Below, piece by piece: positions 11,463 through 23,200 of a DNA stretch of 64,000 bases. How positions within the stretch are numbered: the stretch's first letter is position 1; each line of letters begins with the position of its first letter. The translations under genes were made by a program, and so were the position numbers. This stretch comes from Dichetophora obliterata (Eukaryota > Arthropoda > Insecta > Diptera > Sciomyzidae), in assembly GCA_963920525.1 (NCBI GenBank), contig OY986438.1, forward strand, positions 124,874,920 to 124,938,919. The letters run 5' to 3'. Below the pieces are notes generated by a model, which saw nothing but the letters and a program-made list of their open reading frames with translations, did not search any database and was not told the DNA's origin.

Positions 11463-13367
11463 GTAACTATATATTGTCATTCCTATGAGTATGTATGAGG
11501 GAATCAGGGAATATATGTGTCGGCTCATACTTTTGTGTATAAAAATTAATGGAGTTTCATTATGGTACTTCATTACGGATATTTATTATATGGCTTGTGC
11601 ACCTTTAAGAATACGACGACGACGCATCCTTTCCATAGCCACAAAGTTTAGAATCTTACCAGCTTTCAGCGGCACTTCATTGCGGTGTAGCTGGATGATG
11701 CTACATGATTAATAATTTATTCATGCGGGTTAAGGTAATCGAAATACATATTGTACCTATGTATAAATGAATATTTTGCAAGGCAACACATACATACGCA
11801 CACAACGCACACGCACACCATTCCGTGCAAAAGTAGAGTGTTTCTGAATGACTTGCTTGGGAGACTGTCTTGGAAATGTTTAAGATTCTTAAGTGTTGAT
11901 TAGTCGTTATTGGTGTTGTTGTTGCTCTTGACGTTTTTTGTTGGCTGCACAAACTAGCACAATCTGTCTTAATTTAAAAAAAGCCTTCTCAAGTAATGGG
12001 CTGGTTCTTGTTATGGTTTGGTTGCTCATGTTTGCGGCTGCTGTATATAACGGCATCTTAACCTTTGTTGGCACCCACCCACTTTCGTCCTTTCGATACT
12101 GAAAAGTTCATTTCTTTCAACCGATACCTTCATCAATATTCGTTTGACTCAGAGGCACGATGCGGCGACGTCGGCTCTGTATTTGCTAATGATTAGTGGT
12201 ATACAATTAAGGGAGGTTGCATAGCCAGCCCCTAACGATATGATTTTCAAGCTAAATCGTACTTCTAAGAGTTAGGAGCGCGTTAAAAGCTAATTTCCAA
12301 CACATTGAATTTCCAACACATTGAATATTCACACCCATTGAATACATTCAGCAACATTTTAGATGGGCTTTTATCGTTGTTTTTTTGGGGTCTTTCTCTC
12401 CCAAAATTTGAGAGCCCAGTTTAAGCTTTAAAGTTTGGCATTCTATAATGCGGCTTATATACATACTATCATTAATTGTTGCCACACACACACACACATA
12501 CACCTTATATTTAGCTGCGTACAACTTTAAACATTTATTTGAAAACTTTATTGAAAATCCAGCTAATTTTTTATTCATAAACATGTATTGTGTGCTTGCT
12601 GTCAAATGCAGCATTATATTTGTACATATTTGTATTTTCATTATCGTAATAAGCCACCTTTGATGTGGCTTTAACAGGTAGAGCTACTAGCTAATGCCGA
12701 ATAAATTAAAGTTCATTCTCTGTCATAAATGTATCTTTTGTATATTTATGGGCAACATTTATATCTATGTATATATTAATTAAAATATATTTAGGCTGCT
12801 TATAATAAGTTGCACGATGTGTTTGTGTGTGTGATTTGTTGTAGATTATATGTGCCTAGATAAACTTAATTCGAAAAGTCTCAAATTAATTGAGCGTGTA
12901 AGAAATTTTTTACACAAAATTTAGCAGCTTACATTAACGGTAACCGCATAATTAATTTTAACGTTTCTAAAATTTTCTGATATGGGATGAAGTTGGCAAA
13001 AAAAGTATTAAGAAAAAATTTTCTTGTATAAATAAGCTTAGTTTCTGTGAGATAATCTCATAGCCAGATTTTCATTAGTGTGAATATTGAATAAAAATTT
13101 TTTTTAAAAAAGTGGTCATAGATTGTCTATGCTTTGGGTTTCAAGCTCGCAACATAAATGTGAAATGTGAAACAAGACTTTAACAGATTTCATTACGCAG
13201 CAATTTGGCATCTGCTAATAGAGACAAATTGATTACATATGAATATTTAAAAATTGGTTCGAATTGGAAATATTATCCGTATACTGCAGTATAATATTTT
13301 TGTTGTTATTTAAGTGGTAGATTTTGAAGGTCTTCTTTTAAATAAAGCATGCATTAAATCTAAAATA
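11463..13367. other. Non-coding stretch with CA microsatellite
   Basis: No coding exon is recognised. A (CA)n run lies at about 12483-12498, and CCAACACATTGAATTT is tandemly repeated near 12297-12330. Base composition around 11580-12180 is slightly less AT-rich, which may mark conserved intronic or regulatory DNA. The open frames at 11485, 11701 and 12348 show no domain. Confidence 0.35.
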
Positions 13368-13369
13368 TA

Positions 13370-14871
13370 CTGCACGAAGTAATGATAAGACCAACATTAA
13401 AGATTCAAAAATTGATTATAGTAAAGCTGCAATATATATTTTTTGTCAAATATTTAGTAGAATTAAGATGTATTAACTTAATTTACTGAAAGAAAATAAA
13501 TTTGATTAACTTCAAATATACATAGAAATAAATTAAAATATTTGTCATACGAACAAATAATAAGACCAAAAGAATTATGTCAATTATTATAATAATAACT
13601 TTTAATATTTAGTATGCGAACCCTTAGTGATTATTACTTCTTGGAGACGCCGAGGTATTGAGTTTATTAATGTCTTTATAGTTTTTTGCTAATTTTTACC
13701 CCATTAGGCAGTTATTACAGTTTTAAGGCTTTTTATATTATTAAATTGTCTGCAATCTTTGAAAACCGACTTGGATAAAATTGCATACATATTCTTAATG
13801 GGATTTAAGTCAGGACTACACGCGGGCCAGTCCAAAACGGTCACTTTACGGTCCTTCAGAAACTCTTTAGTAGCCTTTCCTAGAAGGAAAAATCCAGTTA
13901 CCTTCAGCAATTTCATTCTCAAAATTCAAAAGAACTTCATGCAGTAGTTATATGTACCTTAGGCTGTTTATTTTTGTCGAAAGAAAACAAATCTGATACT
14001 TTTCAATAACCCCAAGTGCAGCCCACATCATGAGATATCCACCTTCAAAGTTACAAGACATCCTTTCCTGTTTCTTTTGACTATTATCGTGCCAGCACAT
14101 TCCAGAACCATCAGGTCCGTCCAAATTGAATTTTTTTTTTCATCAGAAAAAATACATTGGACCACTCTTCTTCCCAAAACTGGTGCTTTTCTGCAAATGC
14201 TAATCTAGCTAGCTTGTGTCGTGCTGTTAACCTTGGCTTAGGGATATGTTTAGTATATTTAAGAATGATGTCGTCTCTAAGAATATTTTGCACCCATTGT
14301 TCGGAAACATTCATATTAAGTATACGTACTATATCGGCGGAACTATTCGATTTATTCACCGCTAATGGCTTAATCTCACGAATATCTATGGCACTAAGTT
14401 TAGATGGTCAGCCACTACTTTTCTGTTTTCCATATTTTTCTTTCAAATTTAGGTAGTGAATAACTACAGTCTTGCTTCTTTTTAGCCAAGCTGCAATTTC
14501 TCTTGTCAATTTCCCGAAAGGCTGTTATTTTTCCTTGTTCTTTCTCACTTAGCTGTGTACCACGACCCATTCTTGAAAGTTGTCCTGAGAGATTTACCAA
14601 TACTATATTTTATAATTTTATTTCGACGAAAATAGCCAATTACAATTTATTTTATTAAAGAAACCACTTGTGGTCTTAACATTACTTAGCTCCGCAGAAA
14701 TATCGAACGTTGTAAAGCTTGCAAACAACATTAGAAAATGTAAACACAGTACCGTTACCCGAACAAACTGTGGCCAAATGTTTTCAATATAAAGAAATAC
14801 CAGCATTCTTTTATTTGTACACTCAAGAAAATGTGCTTATATATTTGGTCTTATCATTAGTTCGTGCTGTG
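13370..14871 (-). mobile_element. Tc3-like DNA transposon, dead copy
   Basis: The element is about 1.5 kb and flanked by TA on both sides. Its inverted ends share CACGAA(G/C)TAATGATAAGACC (13373-13392 on the left, 14846-14865 on the right, reversed). An internal copy, ACGAACAAATAATAAGACCA, lies at about 13550, recalling the repeated subterminal sites of Tc3-type elements. The interior encodes a broken transposase on the minus strand. Size, TA flanks, end position and protein similarity all agree. Confidence 0.85.
13704..14570 (-). pseudogene. Tc1/Tc3-like transposase, frameshifted
   Basis: The frame begins MGRGTQLSEKEQGKI (from 14570), a typical N-terminal DNA-binding region of Tc3-like transposases. 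It changes frame, continues through KPRLTARHKLARLAFAEKHQ and EEEWSNVFF (14111-14359), and ends with VLDWPACSPDLNPI (13704-13922). At least three frame breaks are present. The catalytic Glu expected in the NPIEN motif is replaced by Lys (NPIKN), so the protein would be inactive even without the frameshifts. It normally cuts and pastes DNA at TA sites. Confidence 0.85.
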
Positions 14872-15150
14872 TATATACCAATTTTATTTGGCCTAATCTG
14901 AGATGGCCTTCTGCCGCTCAATCCGTTAAATTACGATACAGTAAGATAACCTTACATAAAAATTATGAAAACCTTAAAGCAAGGGGATCATTAAAACTTA
15001 TTAAAAAGATTAAAAAGATGATGAAAAAGATAATACCCTCTGATTGAAGGGCTTATTGCAATGACGTAATAAGCCACATGATTTAAGAATTTTTTTTAGG
15101 TTTGATACATATATTAATAGACTGCTACCACCCACTTAAGCGAACTTATA

Positions 15151-16059
15151 TTAACTTAACTAAACTTAACTTAACTTAACTTAACTTAACTTAACTTAAC
15201 TTAACTTAACTTAACTTAACTTAACTTAACTTAACTTAACTTAACTTAACTTAACTTAACTTAACTTAACTTAACTTAACTTAACTTAACTTAACTTAAC
15301 TTAACTTAACTTAACTTAACTTAACTTAACTTAACTTAACTTAACTTAACTTAACTTAACTTAACTTAACTTAACTTAACTTAACTTAACTTAACTTAAC
15401 TTAACTTAACTTAACTTAACTTAACTTAACTTAACTTAACTTAACTTAACTTAACTTAACTTAACTTAACTTAACTTAACTTAACTTAACTTAACTTAAC
15501 TTAACTTAACTTAACTTAACTTAACTTAACTTAACTTAACTTAACTTAACTTAACTTAACTTAACTTAACTTAACTTAACTTAACTTAACTTAACTTAAC
15601 TTAACTTAACTTAACTTAACTTAACTTAACTTAACTTAACTTAACTTAACTTAACTTAACTTAACTTAACTTAACTTAACTTAACTTAACTTAACTTAAC
15701 TTAACTTAACTTAACTTAACTTAACTTAACTTAACTTAACTTAACTTAACTTAACTTAACTTAACTTAACTTAACTTAACTTAACTTAACTTAACTTAAC
15801 TTAACTTAACTTAACTTAACTTAACTTAACTTAACTTAACTTAACTTAACTTAACTTAACTTAACTTAACTTAACTTAACTTAACTTAACTTAACTTAAC
15901 TTAACTTAACTTAACTTAACTTAACTTAACTTAACTTAACTTAACTTAACTTAACTTAACTTAACTTAACTTAACTTAACTTAACTTAACTTAACTTAAC
16001 TTAACTTAACTTAACTTAACTTAACTTAACTTAACTTAACTTAACTTAACTTAACTTAA
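15151..16059. repeat. (TTAAC)n pentanucleotide satellite array
   Basis: About 909 bp, or roughly 181 copies of TTAAC, run without visible interruption apart from one TAAAC unit near the start (15161). The array begins from an imperfect seed (AACTTATATTAAC) and stops abruptly at TTAATAAAAAAATTG. The near-perfect copies imply very recent expansion or continual homogenisation. The true length may differ from the assembled length. Confidence 0.97.
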
Positions 16060-17550
16060 TAAAAAAATTGTAAGAAATACTATTTTTAAGAAATTGTGTA
16101 TAGCTGAAATGTTAAGTAACAGATCGCCTAATAAAGTGACGCAATTCCTTTAATTCCTAACCAAAGGGTACTTTTGTTATCTTCTACATGTACCAAATTA
16201 TACAGGCTCTTATGTTTTAAGCGGCGTTGCCTCGACGATAAAAACAAATGTATTAGAAACAAGTTAAAAAAATGATCAAAATTCAGATATGATTTGTGAC
16301 AAAGAGAATTTTATTAATTTGAAAAAAGCCAGCTTTTGAAGTGTTAATTATATATAAATTTATTCAATTAAAATTGCTTCTTGCTAGTATGAGCTTAGAA
16401 AACTTTAAAACTTGCTGGGAAGGTTTCCAAGGTCGGCTGACAAAAGAGAAAAGAGAAGGTTATTTTGTCTTCAAAATCAATTGCTAAAGATGTTTCTACA
16501 TTTAGCTGCATTTATTTCATTGATGTAACACTTGAGTTTAATTTTTTTTTTTAATTTAAAGTTAAAATTACCAATAGAAACATTTACTTATGCTTTCTTT
16601 ATTTATCAAGAAAAAAAATTTTAATTAAAAATTAATAAAAATTTTAAAAGCGCATTTCTAGAAAATAGTTCTTAAAGCTTTAGGCAACATACTTTAAGTA
16701 TTATATTATAATAAGCGATAGTAGATATTACATTGAACAGCACAAAATATTTTACAAAATACTTCTTTTCAAATAAAAATTCAGTAAATGCTTCATTCCT
16801 TCCACTACTCGTTTCCGATTGCCAAAACATTCCGATTGCTTCTTCAGTTAGCCAAAAACATTTTTTTCAAAACATATCATTGAGCAAAGTTTCTGAAAAC
16901 TTTGACAGAACTGCATTTGTTCCGCTTGCTGCACACACTATTCATACAGTTTGTTTAACATTCCCACTATTATTCCACATGAGTATCTTATTGCATTTGA
17001 TGATATTGTAAGACCAAACAACCCCTAGGTTTGGCGGAAATATTTTTGTTATTTAATATAGCTGTCTAAATTTTGTTTTTTTTTAACATCTTTCAATATA
17101 TCTAACCCCAGTGGTGGTCACATCAAAGCGACAAAAAACTGTTTTTGATTCCCATTGAATTGAATTCAAATGTGTTTAGTTGGTTTTATTGAAATGTATC
17201 GCCTCGAGGGTAATATTTTTGCAATGTTAAATTGTTTGTATAAAATCACAAATACAGTGAATAAAAATCGAAAAAAGCAAAGTAGTTTCGTGGCAGCAAA
17301 TATCAGGGTGCTATTTTTTCATCATTCTACCTATTGCACTGGCAGGGTGGATACCAAGGGTGGGTGGCTCAGGGTCGTCGACCCCCAACAGCAATAACAT
17401 CGTTTGATTTTGTTTGATATACTTTTTTCCACAAGACTGCATAGAAAATCACTCGAGTCAAACGAAAAAGGAGATTCTGTTTGAGATATGAAATCGTTTC
17501 TGTTAATGTTTATTGCAATTTTATTGGATTTCATTGCTGCTCTGTTGCGA

Positions 17551-17586
17551 GGGGGAGCGTGGGGTGCGAGGGGAGCAAGGGGAGGG
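17551..17586 (+). other. Potential G-quadruplex motif
   Basis: Four G-runs of at least four are separated by exactly five bases each (AGCGT, TGCGA, AGCAA), followed by A and a fifth run of three. This satisfies the usual G4 pattern and stands out in DNA that is about two thirds A+T. Function is unknown; no gene start was identified beside it. Confidence 0.6.
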
Positions 17587-19139
17587 TAACGTAATTTAAT
17601 GTCGTGATTTGCAATAGATTAAGCAGAAGATGATTTCGACTTGTTTGCTGCATATATTGAATAATTTTCTTTGATACATAATTTGTTGGAAATAACATAA
17701 GAAAATCAAAATATTGCTGCAAGCAATTCCGTTATTGACGCTAACTTCAAAGTGGTTCTGGTAGAATTGCTAAATGTCGGTTGGCTAACGTTAATGTAAT
17801 GATACCTGGAAAATTCAATTTTCGATTAGATCTTCAAATGTGTTAGACTATTCAGGTGTTTGTTTGGTGCACCCTTACCTTGAAGTTACAAGCCTTGTAA
17901 AGGATTTTTGTAATGGATTTTATAAAGTCCTCTCTTTAGAGCTCCCTAAATGCATTTTGACTTTTGGTCACATAACTGCCCTGATAAAAATTAAATTCCA
18001 AAAATTTTTTTACTGCCACAAATCCTTTTTTTGTTTTTCCTATTTCTGGACAGGAGTTACAAAAAGCCTAAAATTTTTTAAGATATGAAAATATCTACTA
18101 TATGATTTGCAAATGTAAATAGAAAATTTAAAAAATGGGTTTATAATAAATAATTATTTCTGAAAAAATGGTACTTTCATATCTGCTTTAGCGATAGTTT
18201 CGATTTTTCAAAATTTAAAATTTTAATAGATAAATAGAGAAATTGAAATAAGAGAACCAAGACTTATTAACGTTAAGAATCTTTGTTATTTTTATTTTAA
18301 ATTATTATATTTTTTTCTTAAACTGTTTAATAGCTGATAAAAGAGGTTTAAAGGCTCATTTATTTACACATCACATCAGGATACTGCGATCTTTTAGGTT
18401 ATGTTTCCGAAATTTGGTTTTTGAATTATTTTGTGGTTATGTACTAGAGTGTATCGACTTATATGGAAAAAATTGGAACCCCAATTCTGATACTAAAATT
18501 AAATAGAATATTCAAAATTCTTTCGATTGGTATATTTTTTTTTTGTTTTTTTTTTTGGGCGGAAACAATTTTGGCGTCCCCGAATTGTATTTTTGATCAT
18601 CTTTTATACTGTATCAAGAAGCTATTCACCCAATTCCTTGGATATAAAAACATAGAACTGCAAGTTTTCATCCCATTTGACAAATGCTATAACGAGAAAT
18701 TTTTAAAAAGAATCTACATGTTCCTTAATTTTATTACAAATTTTTGTTTTTTGTAGGAAAATTTTTGAACACTTTTGGGTTTATTTTAGTTTAATGCAAA
18801 AGTTAAGCTGATTTTGAAACTGTCTCTGTTAACAAAATAAGAACAGTTATGTTTCTTGGATTCTGTAACTTTTTTATAGTAAAACCTCAAAGAACTCAGA
18901 ATTCTAATGCGATAAGCTAGTTCTAATTTTATGTTTAATTTTATTGAAAAAATTTTGTCTGTAAAAATGATGACCAATTTTAAGAAGACAAAAAGACATA
19001 TATATCAGGTACCGAAAATAACTGTTAATGTACAATTTTTAGATGAAAAAGGCGTAACGAAAATTTTGCCGATGAATTTTTTAAAATATACCATTATGAT
19101 CGTAATGAAAGCAGCTTCGAGAATATTAAACGCTTTTTA

Positions 19140-19560
19140 AATTTTTGACTATACCTATAAAAGTTAAAATGAACTGTTATTTTCTGCCTTTTATTTTTTA
19201 GGTCAAAAATAACAGTTATTTTGTGTCTTTCATTTTTCGATCAAAAATATCAGGAAATTTGTATTTTTTCAAAGGCTGCTTGGCCGAATAAAAACTATTA
19301 AATTTTAAAAAAAAGATTTAAGGCTCAAAATGCGCGCGCTGATGAGACGAAAAAAACGTCCTTTAAAAAAATTCAAATTACTTGATATGTTTGACCGAAA
19401 AATTAAAGGCATAAATTAACTGTTACTTTTGATTTATAAAATAAAAGTTAAAAGTAATCGTTATTTTCTCCCGAAAAAATTAAAGGCATAAAAAACTAGG
19501 ATTTTTTCGGGAATAATAAAAGTTAAATGATAACTGTTAATATCTGACTTTTTTTATAAA
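19140..19560. repeat. Degenerate repeats of AACAGTTATTTT-type words
   Basis: The words TAACTGTTATTTT, AACAGTTATTTTGTG, AACTGTTACTTTTG and AACTGTTAATATCTG alternate in both orientations between 19170 and 19545, each next to AAAATTAAAGGCA or TTTTATTTTTTAGG phrases. Similar but distinct word repeats occur near 34500-34830. They look like decayed foldback or MITE debris. No boundaries could be set. Confidence 0.4.
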
Positions 19561-20270
19561 AACCATAATCGGTACGGTCCGTTTTATATTTGTTTTTTTA
19601 TTAAATTAAAAATGTACACACATGCAAAGAAAAGGTATTTTGTCCCAATCGCAAGATTTATGATCTGAAGCCACAGATTCGAAATTTCCTTTAATTATCG
19701 GGACTAAAACTGAAAATGAAAAAGGTTTGGTCAATAATTTAGTCACAAACACTTAAAATTTAAGTGAATTCAATGCCAAATAGGATTTATTAAGTAATTA
19801 GAAATAAGTAAAAACTCTACAAAATATTAGATTTAAGTTATCACTATTTTTTGGTTCTGCGTTTAAACGAAAACGCCCATAAAATATAAGTTTAAAAAAT
19901 TTTGATAAATAATTTTACAGTCACATATTTTTTAACATGTTTCCTTTTTTATTTATTAAATACATTTAAAACATGAAAGAAAAGTTAGCTCCTTTAATTT
20001 TTTAACACTGTTCGACCCAAAAACTTAAGTGCATTTAAACGAATGTGTACCACTGTTGAGAGAAAAATTGTTTTACCTTTAATTTTAAATTTTTTTAGAA
20101 ATTATATCGATGTCGAAACATCTACGGATCTTAAAATTGGAACCTATTGAAAACTAGATTGTTTCACGGTTAAAAATTTTGGATTATTTTTTAATCCAAA
20201 CTTTGGTTTAAAGGAATTTTCAATCCAAAAGTACTACTTTTTATACTCCACGTTTAAAAATATAATTGGG

Positions 20271-20420
20271 GTATATTAACTTTGTCACTCCGTTTGTAAC
20301 GCCGATAAGGAGGCGTGGCTGGTATAGAAAAGTATATATAGTCTTGATCAGCATCACTTCCTTCGTCGATTCAGCCATGTCCGTCTGTCCGTCTGTGGTC
20401 ATGATAACTGCCGTAATTTT
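20271..20420 (+). repeat. Dispersed repeat, copy 2
   Basis: GGGTATATTAACTTTGTCAC followed by GTAACGCCGATAAGG and GCCATGTCCGTCTGTCCGTC matches the copy at 415-560 and directly precedes the 150-bp tandem array. Phrases of this type recur in many fly genomes. The element class is not certain. Confidence 0.6.
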
Positions 20421-20499
20421 TTAGCTATCGTAATGAAAATGGTAATGATTATGAAAATTATTAAAAAATGGAGGTCAAGTTCGAAAATGAGCCAAATCG

Positions 20500-21290
20500 G
20501 ATGAAATTTGTAAAAATGGGATAAAAACCACGCCTACCTCCTATACAAAGTGACTTAACCAAAACGGTAAAATCTTTTTAAAATCCACAAAAATAAATAT
20601 AATGACTTCAAATGTTGCACAGCGTTTTTAATGTTTATTATAAACTTTGAATATGAAATTTGTAAGAATCGGATGAAAACCACGCCTACCTCCCATACAA
20701 AGTAACTTTACCAAAACAGTAAAATCTCTTTAAATCCACAAAAATTAATATAATGACTGCAAATTTTGCGCAGCTCTTTAATATTTAATATAAACTCTAA
20801 GTATGAATTTTGTAAAAATCGGATGAAAACCACGCCTACCTCCCATACAAAGTGATTTACCCTAAATGATAAAATCTCTTTAAACTCCACAAAAACTAAT
20901 TTAATGACTTCAAATTTTGCAGTGTCTTTAATATTTCATATAAACTTTAAGTATGAAATTTGTAAAAATCGGATGAAAACCACGCTTTAATTCCTTACAA
21001 AGTGACTTACCTAAAACGGTTATATCTCTTTCAATTCCACAAAAATTAATCTAATGACTTAAAAATTTGCACATAAGCTTTAACCTTTAATATGCATTTT
21101 TAGTATAAAATTTGTAAAAGTCGAATAAAAATCATGTCTACCTCCCATACAAAGTGAGTTCACCAAAATGGTAAAATCTCTTTTATTTCCACAAAAATTG
21201 AATGACTTAAAATTTTGCACAAAACTTTTGACAATTAATATAAACATTAGGTTTGAAATTTGGAAAAATCGTCGTCCGTGTTGGTATTTT
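20500..21290 (+). repeat. 150-bp tandem repeat array, about five units
   Basis: A unit with GGATGAAAACCACGCCTACC, CCCATACAAAGTGACTTA, AAAATCTCTTTAAA and TCCACAAAAATTAATATAAT is repeated about five times. The anchor CGCCTACC or its variants fall at 20531, 20683, 20833, 20983 and 21135, a period of 150-152 bp. Units diverge progressively to the right; the fourth and fifth have mutated anchors. The array follows the dispersed repeat at 20271, and such arrays are often internal parts of DNA transposons. Confidence 0.85.
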
Positions 21291-21339
21291 AACTTCGGCC
21301 CAACCGAAGATAATTCCTTACTAGTTATAAAAAGAACCT

Positions 21340-21650
21340 ACTTGCATTCGTAATGATGCAAAATAAGCGAAACTGTGTTAGTAACTGAGTTGGACGAATG
21401 GACAAGGTAATGGACCAGCACATCAGAGGACGTGTGTTCAAATCACGAGCAGTTCATGAATATTTTTTTATTTTACTTTAATTTAGCTGGGTCTCGAACC
21501 CATGCTTCTGCTCGCTTGCTTACTTACTGTAAGTTTACTTGCATTCTTTATGATGCAAAATAAGCGTAACTTTCTTAACAACTGAGATGGACGAGTAGAT
21601 AAGGTGTTGGACCAGCACAACAGAGGACGTGTGTTCAAAAAATGAACTGG
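21340..21650 (+). repeat. Tandem pair of tRNA-like (SINE) units
   Basis: Two copies, 197 bp apart, contain CTTGCATTC, GATGCAAAATAAGCG, GGACCAGCACA and CAGAGGACGTGTGTTCAAA. The last fits a B box, and the preceding AAGGTAATGGACCAGC resembles an A-box region, so the unit looks tRNA-derived. A further tRNA-like GTCTCGAACCCATGC on the opposite strand lies between them near 21491. The cloverleaf is not intact. These are SINE-like repeats, not tRNA genes. Confidence 0.5.
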
Positions 21651-22027
21651 TCAGAAAAGTTTTTTTATTTTAAATTGATATTTATTGCATTTTTTAAACT
21701 TTTTTCGGATTGAAAACTATTTTTTTTTTAATGAAAAATTGTAAACTTTTCCTTGGATTAAAAAGTAATGTTTTTTTTTTGGTGTTGTCCTATATGTTAT
21801 CCAATTTAAAATCTAGTCCAAGATTATTTACCGTGTAGTTGGATGTAATAATTTTCAAAACTGGCTTGGTTGGTTGGTTTGAATGGTGATGCTACAAGTA
21901 CAAGTATAATCTAAGTAGCTCTAGTTGAGCCTCGTAATCACAACCATAACCTTGTAATCCTGTGAGTTGAGTGAGTATCGCACTATTAGTTTATAACCAT
22001 CCAGTGGGGGTTGATGATCGCCTTTTT

Positions 22028-22072
22028 ATTACCATATATGTTCCTATGGCCGGGAACACATATTATGGTAAT
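22028..22072. other. Imperfect hairpin at the 3' edge of a LINE
   Basis: ATTACCATATATGTTCC is followed after a short loop by its imperfect reverse complement, GGAACACATATTATGGTAAT. It lies just past the 3' end of the LOA-like LINE and may be part of its 3' UTR, where RT recognition hairpins occur in some non-LTR elements. The role is inferred. Confidence 0.4.
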
Positions 22073-22146
22073 GTTAAGTTGGTTGGCCTGACTTAGCTGG
22101 CCAGTTCACTCTTTCACTGCCTTACTAAATAGTGCTCATGTGCAGC

Positions 22147-22434
22147 TCAAACTATAATGGCGTCTTGGCTCTCCATCAAAAAAGCTGCACTGAGGTGATT
22201 GGTATTGGCACAACTTAAAGTGTGACAGCCTTCTCTTGTCACTAAAATTTCAGACTGGAAGACGCTGGCTGAGTTTTGCAGACGAAAAGTGTCCGCCGCA
22301 CCCAGTTTCTCGGAGTATATACCGACTCCCTCTCCGGACTCTATATTGGAGCCGTCAGTGTAGAAAGAAACATCAAAGACTATGTCAGGTCCCCCATTGC
22401 GTGCGACACTATACCCTGGTGCAAACTTGGTCAT
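22147..22434 (-). pseudogene. RNase H domain fragment of the LINE
   Basis: The frame contains VSFYTDGSNIESGEGVGIYS, the first RNase H strand with its catalytic Asp, followed by SASVFQSEILVTREGC, the helix with the catalytic Glu. The next expected block (D-S-Q with a third acid) is seen only as MESQDAI, with Asp replaced. The domain breaks off there. The enzyme would remove RNA from the RNA-DNA hybrid during retrotransposition. This copy is incomplete. Confidence 0.8.
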
Positions 22435-22717
22435 AAAAGATATCGTAAAGTCGAGTTTGGGATTTTTATAGTCCGTTTTACTAGGAACTGTAACTGAACA
22501 GATCTACAGTAAGTAAGTGTGCCAAGACGTTAAGTGCGTCGGTGGAACATGAGTGAACACCCCCTGTGATTCCTATGCACGCGGATCTTTGGATCTTGGC
22601 TAGTTTTGTTATGTTGTATGCTTTGTTCAGAGCTGACCATCATACTAGTGCACCAAATGACAGGATAGGGCGCACTACTGCTGTATATAGCCATAAGAGT
22701 ATTTTCGGTTGAAGACC

Positions 22718-23200
22718 CTATTTTCTATCAAAGGTCTTTTTGCAGGCGAATAAGACTATGCAGGTTTTATTAACCCTATGATCGATGTTAGTTTTCCAGC
22801 TGAGCTTAGAATCTAGAATGACTCCTAGATATTTAGCGCTGCTGAATAGTGTAAGAGGTTGGTTGGTTAACTTTGGAAGAACAAATTGTGGCGCTCTAGC
22901 TGAGCTACCACTTTGATCCCATTGCAATCTAATGGGTGAATAAATTCGTTCATGGCGATGAGCAAAAGTAGATGGGAGATCCCTCCTCCCATCGGAGTAT
23001 ACCCCTACTCACAAATCTCGTGAGCTTACAACCACCGAGGTCTACCTGGATTATTCTGTTACAGAGCATTGAGACTATCCACTTTCTTACCGGTGCTCGC
23101 ACACAAATGTTATTCATAGAATCAAGAATGGCCTCAGTATGTAGATTGTTGAATGTCCCTTTTATGTCTAAGAAGACCGCAAGTGTGTATTTCTGAACGA
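22718..23200 (-). pseudogene. Reverse transcriptase remnants of the LINE
   Basis: On the minus strand a segment reads LFSSAKYLGVILDSKLSWK (22718-22927), the typical thumb-connection motif after the LINE RT palm. Further upstream are pieces resembling FNN..TEAILDSM, CNRIIQVDLGG and RGTPMGGGISHL, the last being the RT motif that precedes the YADD box. Between that motif and KYLGVILD the coding length is too short, so the YADD catalytic segment appears to be deleted. Confidence 0.7.

Larger units (their letters stand above)
16060..20260. other. AT-rich non-coding stretch
   Basis: No supported gene. Open frames at 16733-17011, 17840-18088 and 18463-18756 are AT-rich, have no domain and no splice context. 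The two features of note are a G-rich run at 17551-17586 and a patch of repeated AACAGTTATT-like words at 19140-19560. Confidence 0.4.

Noticed and set aside
15151..16059. Telomere-like repeat
   Set aside because: The unit TTAAC is not TTAGG, flies generally lack telomerase repeats, and the array has ordinary DNA and a transposon on both sides.
18463..18756. 97-codon gene with a hydrophobic segment
   Set aside because: The hydrophobic run comes from a T-rich tract (TTTTTTTTTGTTTTTT), and no splice or promoter context or known family was seen.
20500..21290. CRISPR-like array
   Set aside because: The units are contiguous 150-bp tandem repeats without spacers, in animal DNA.
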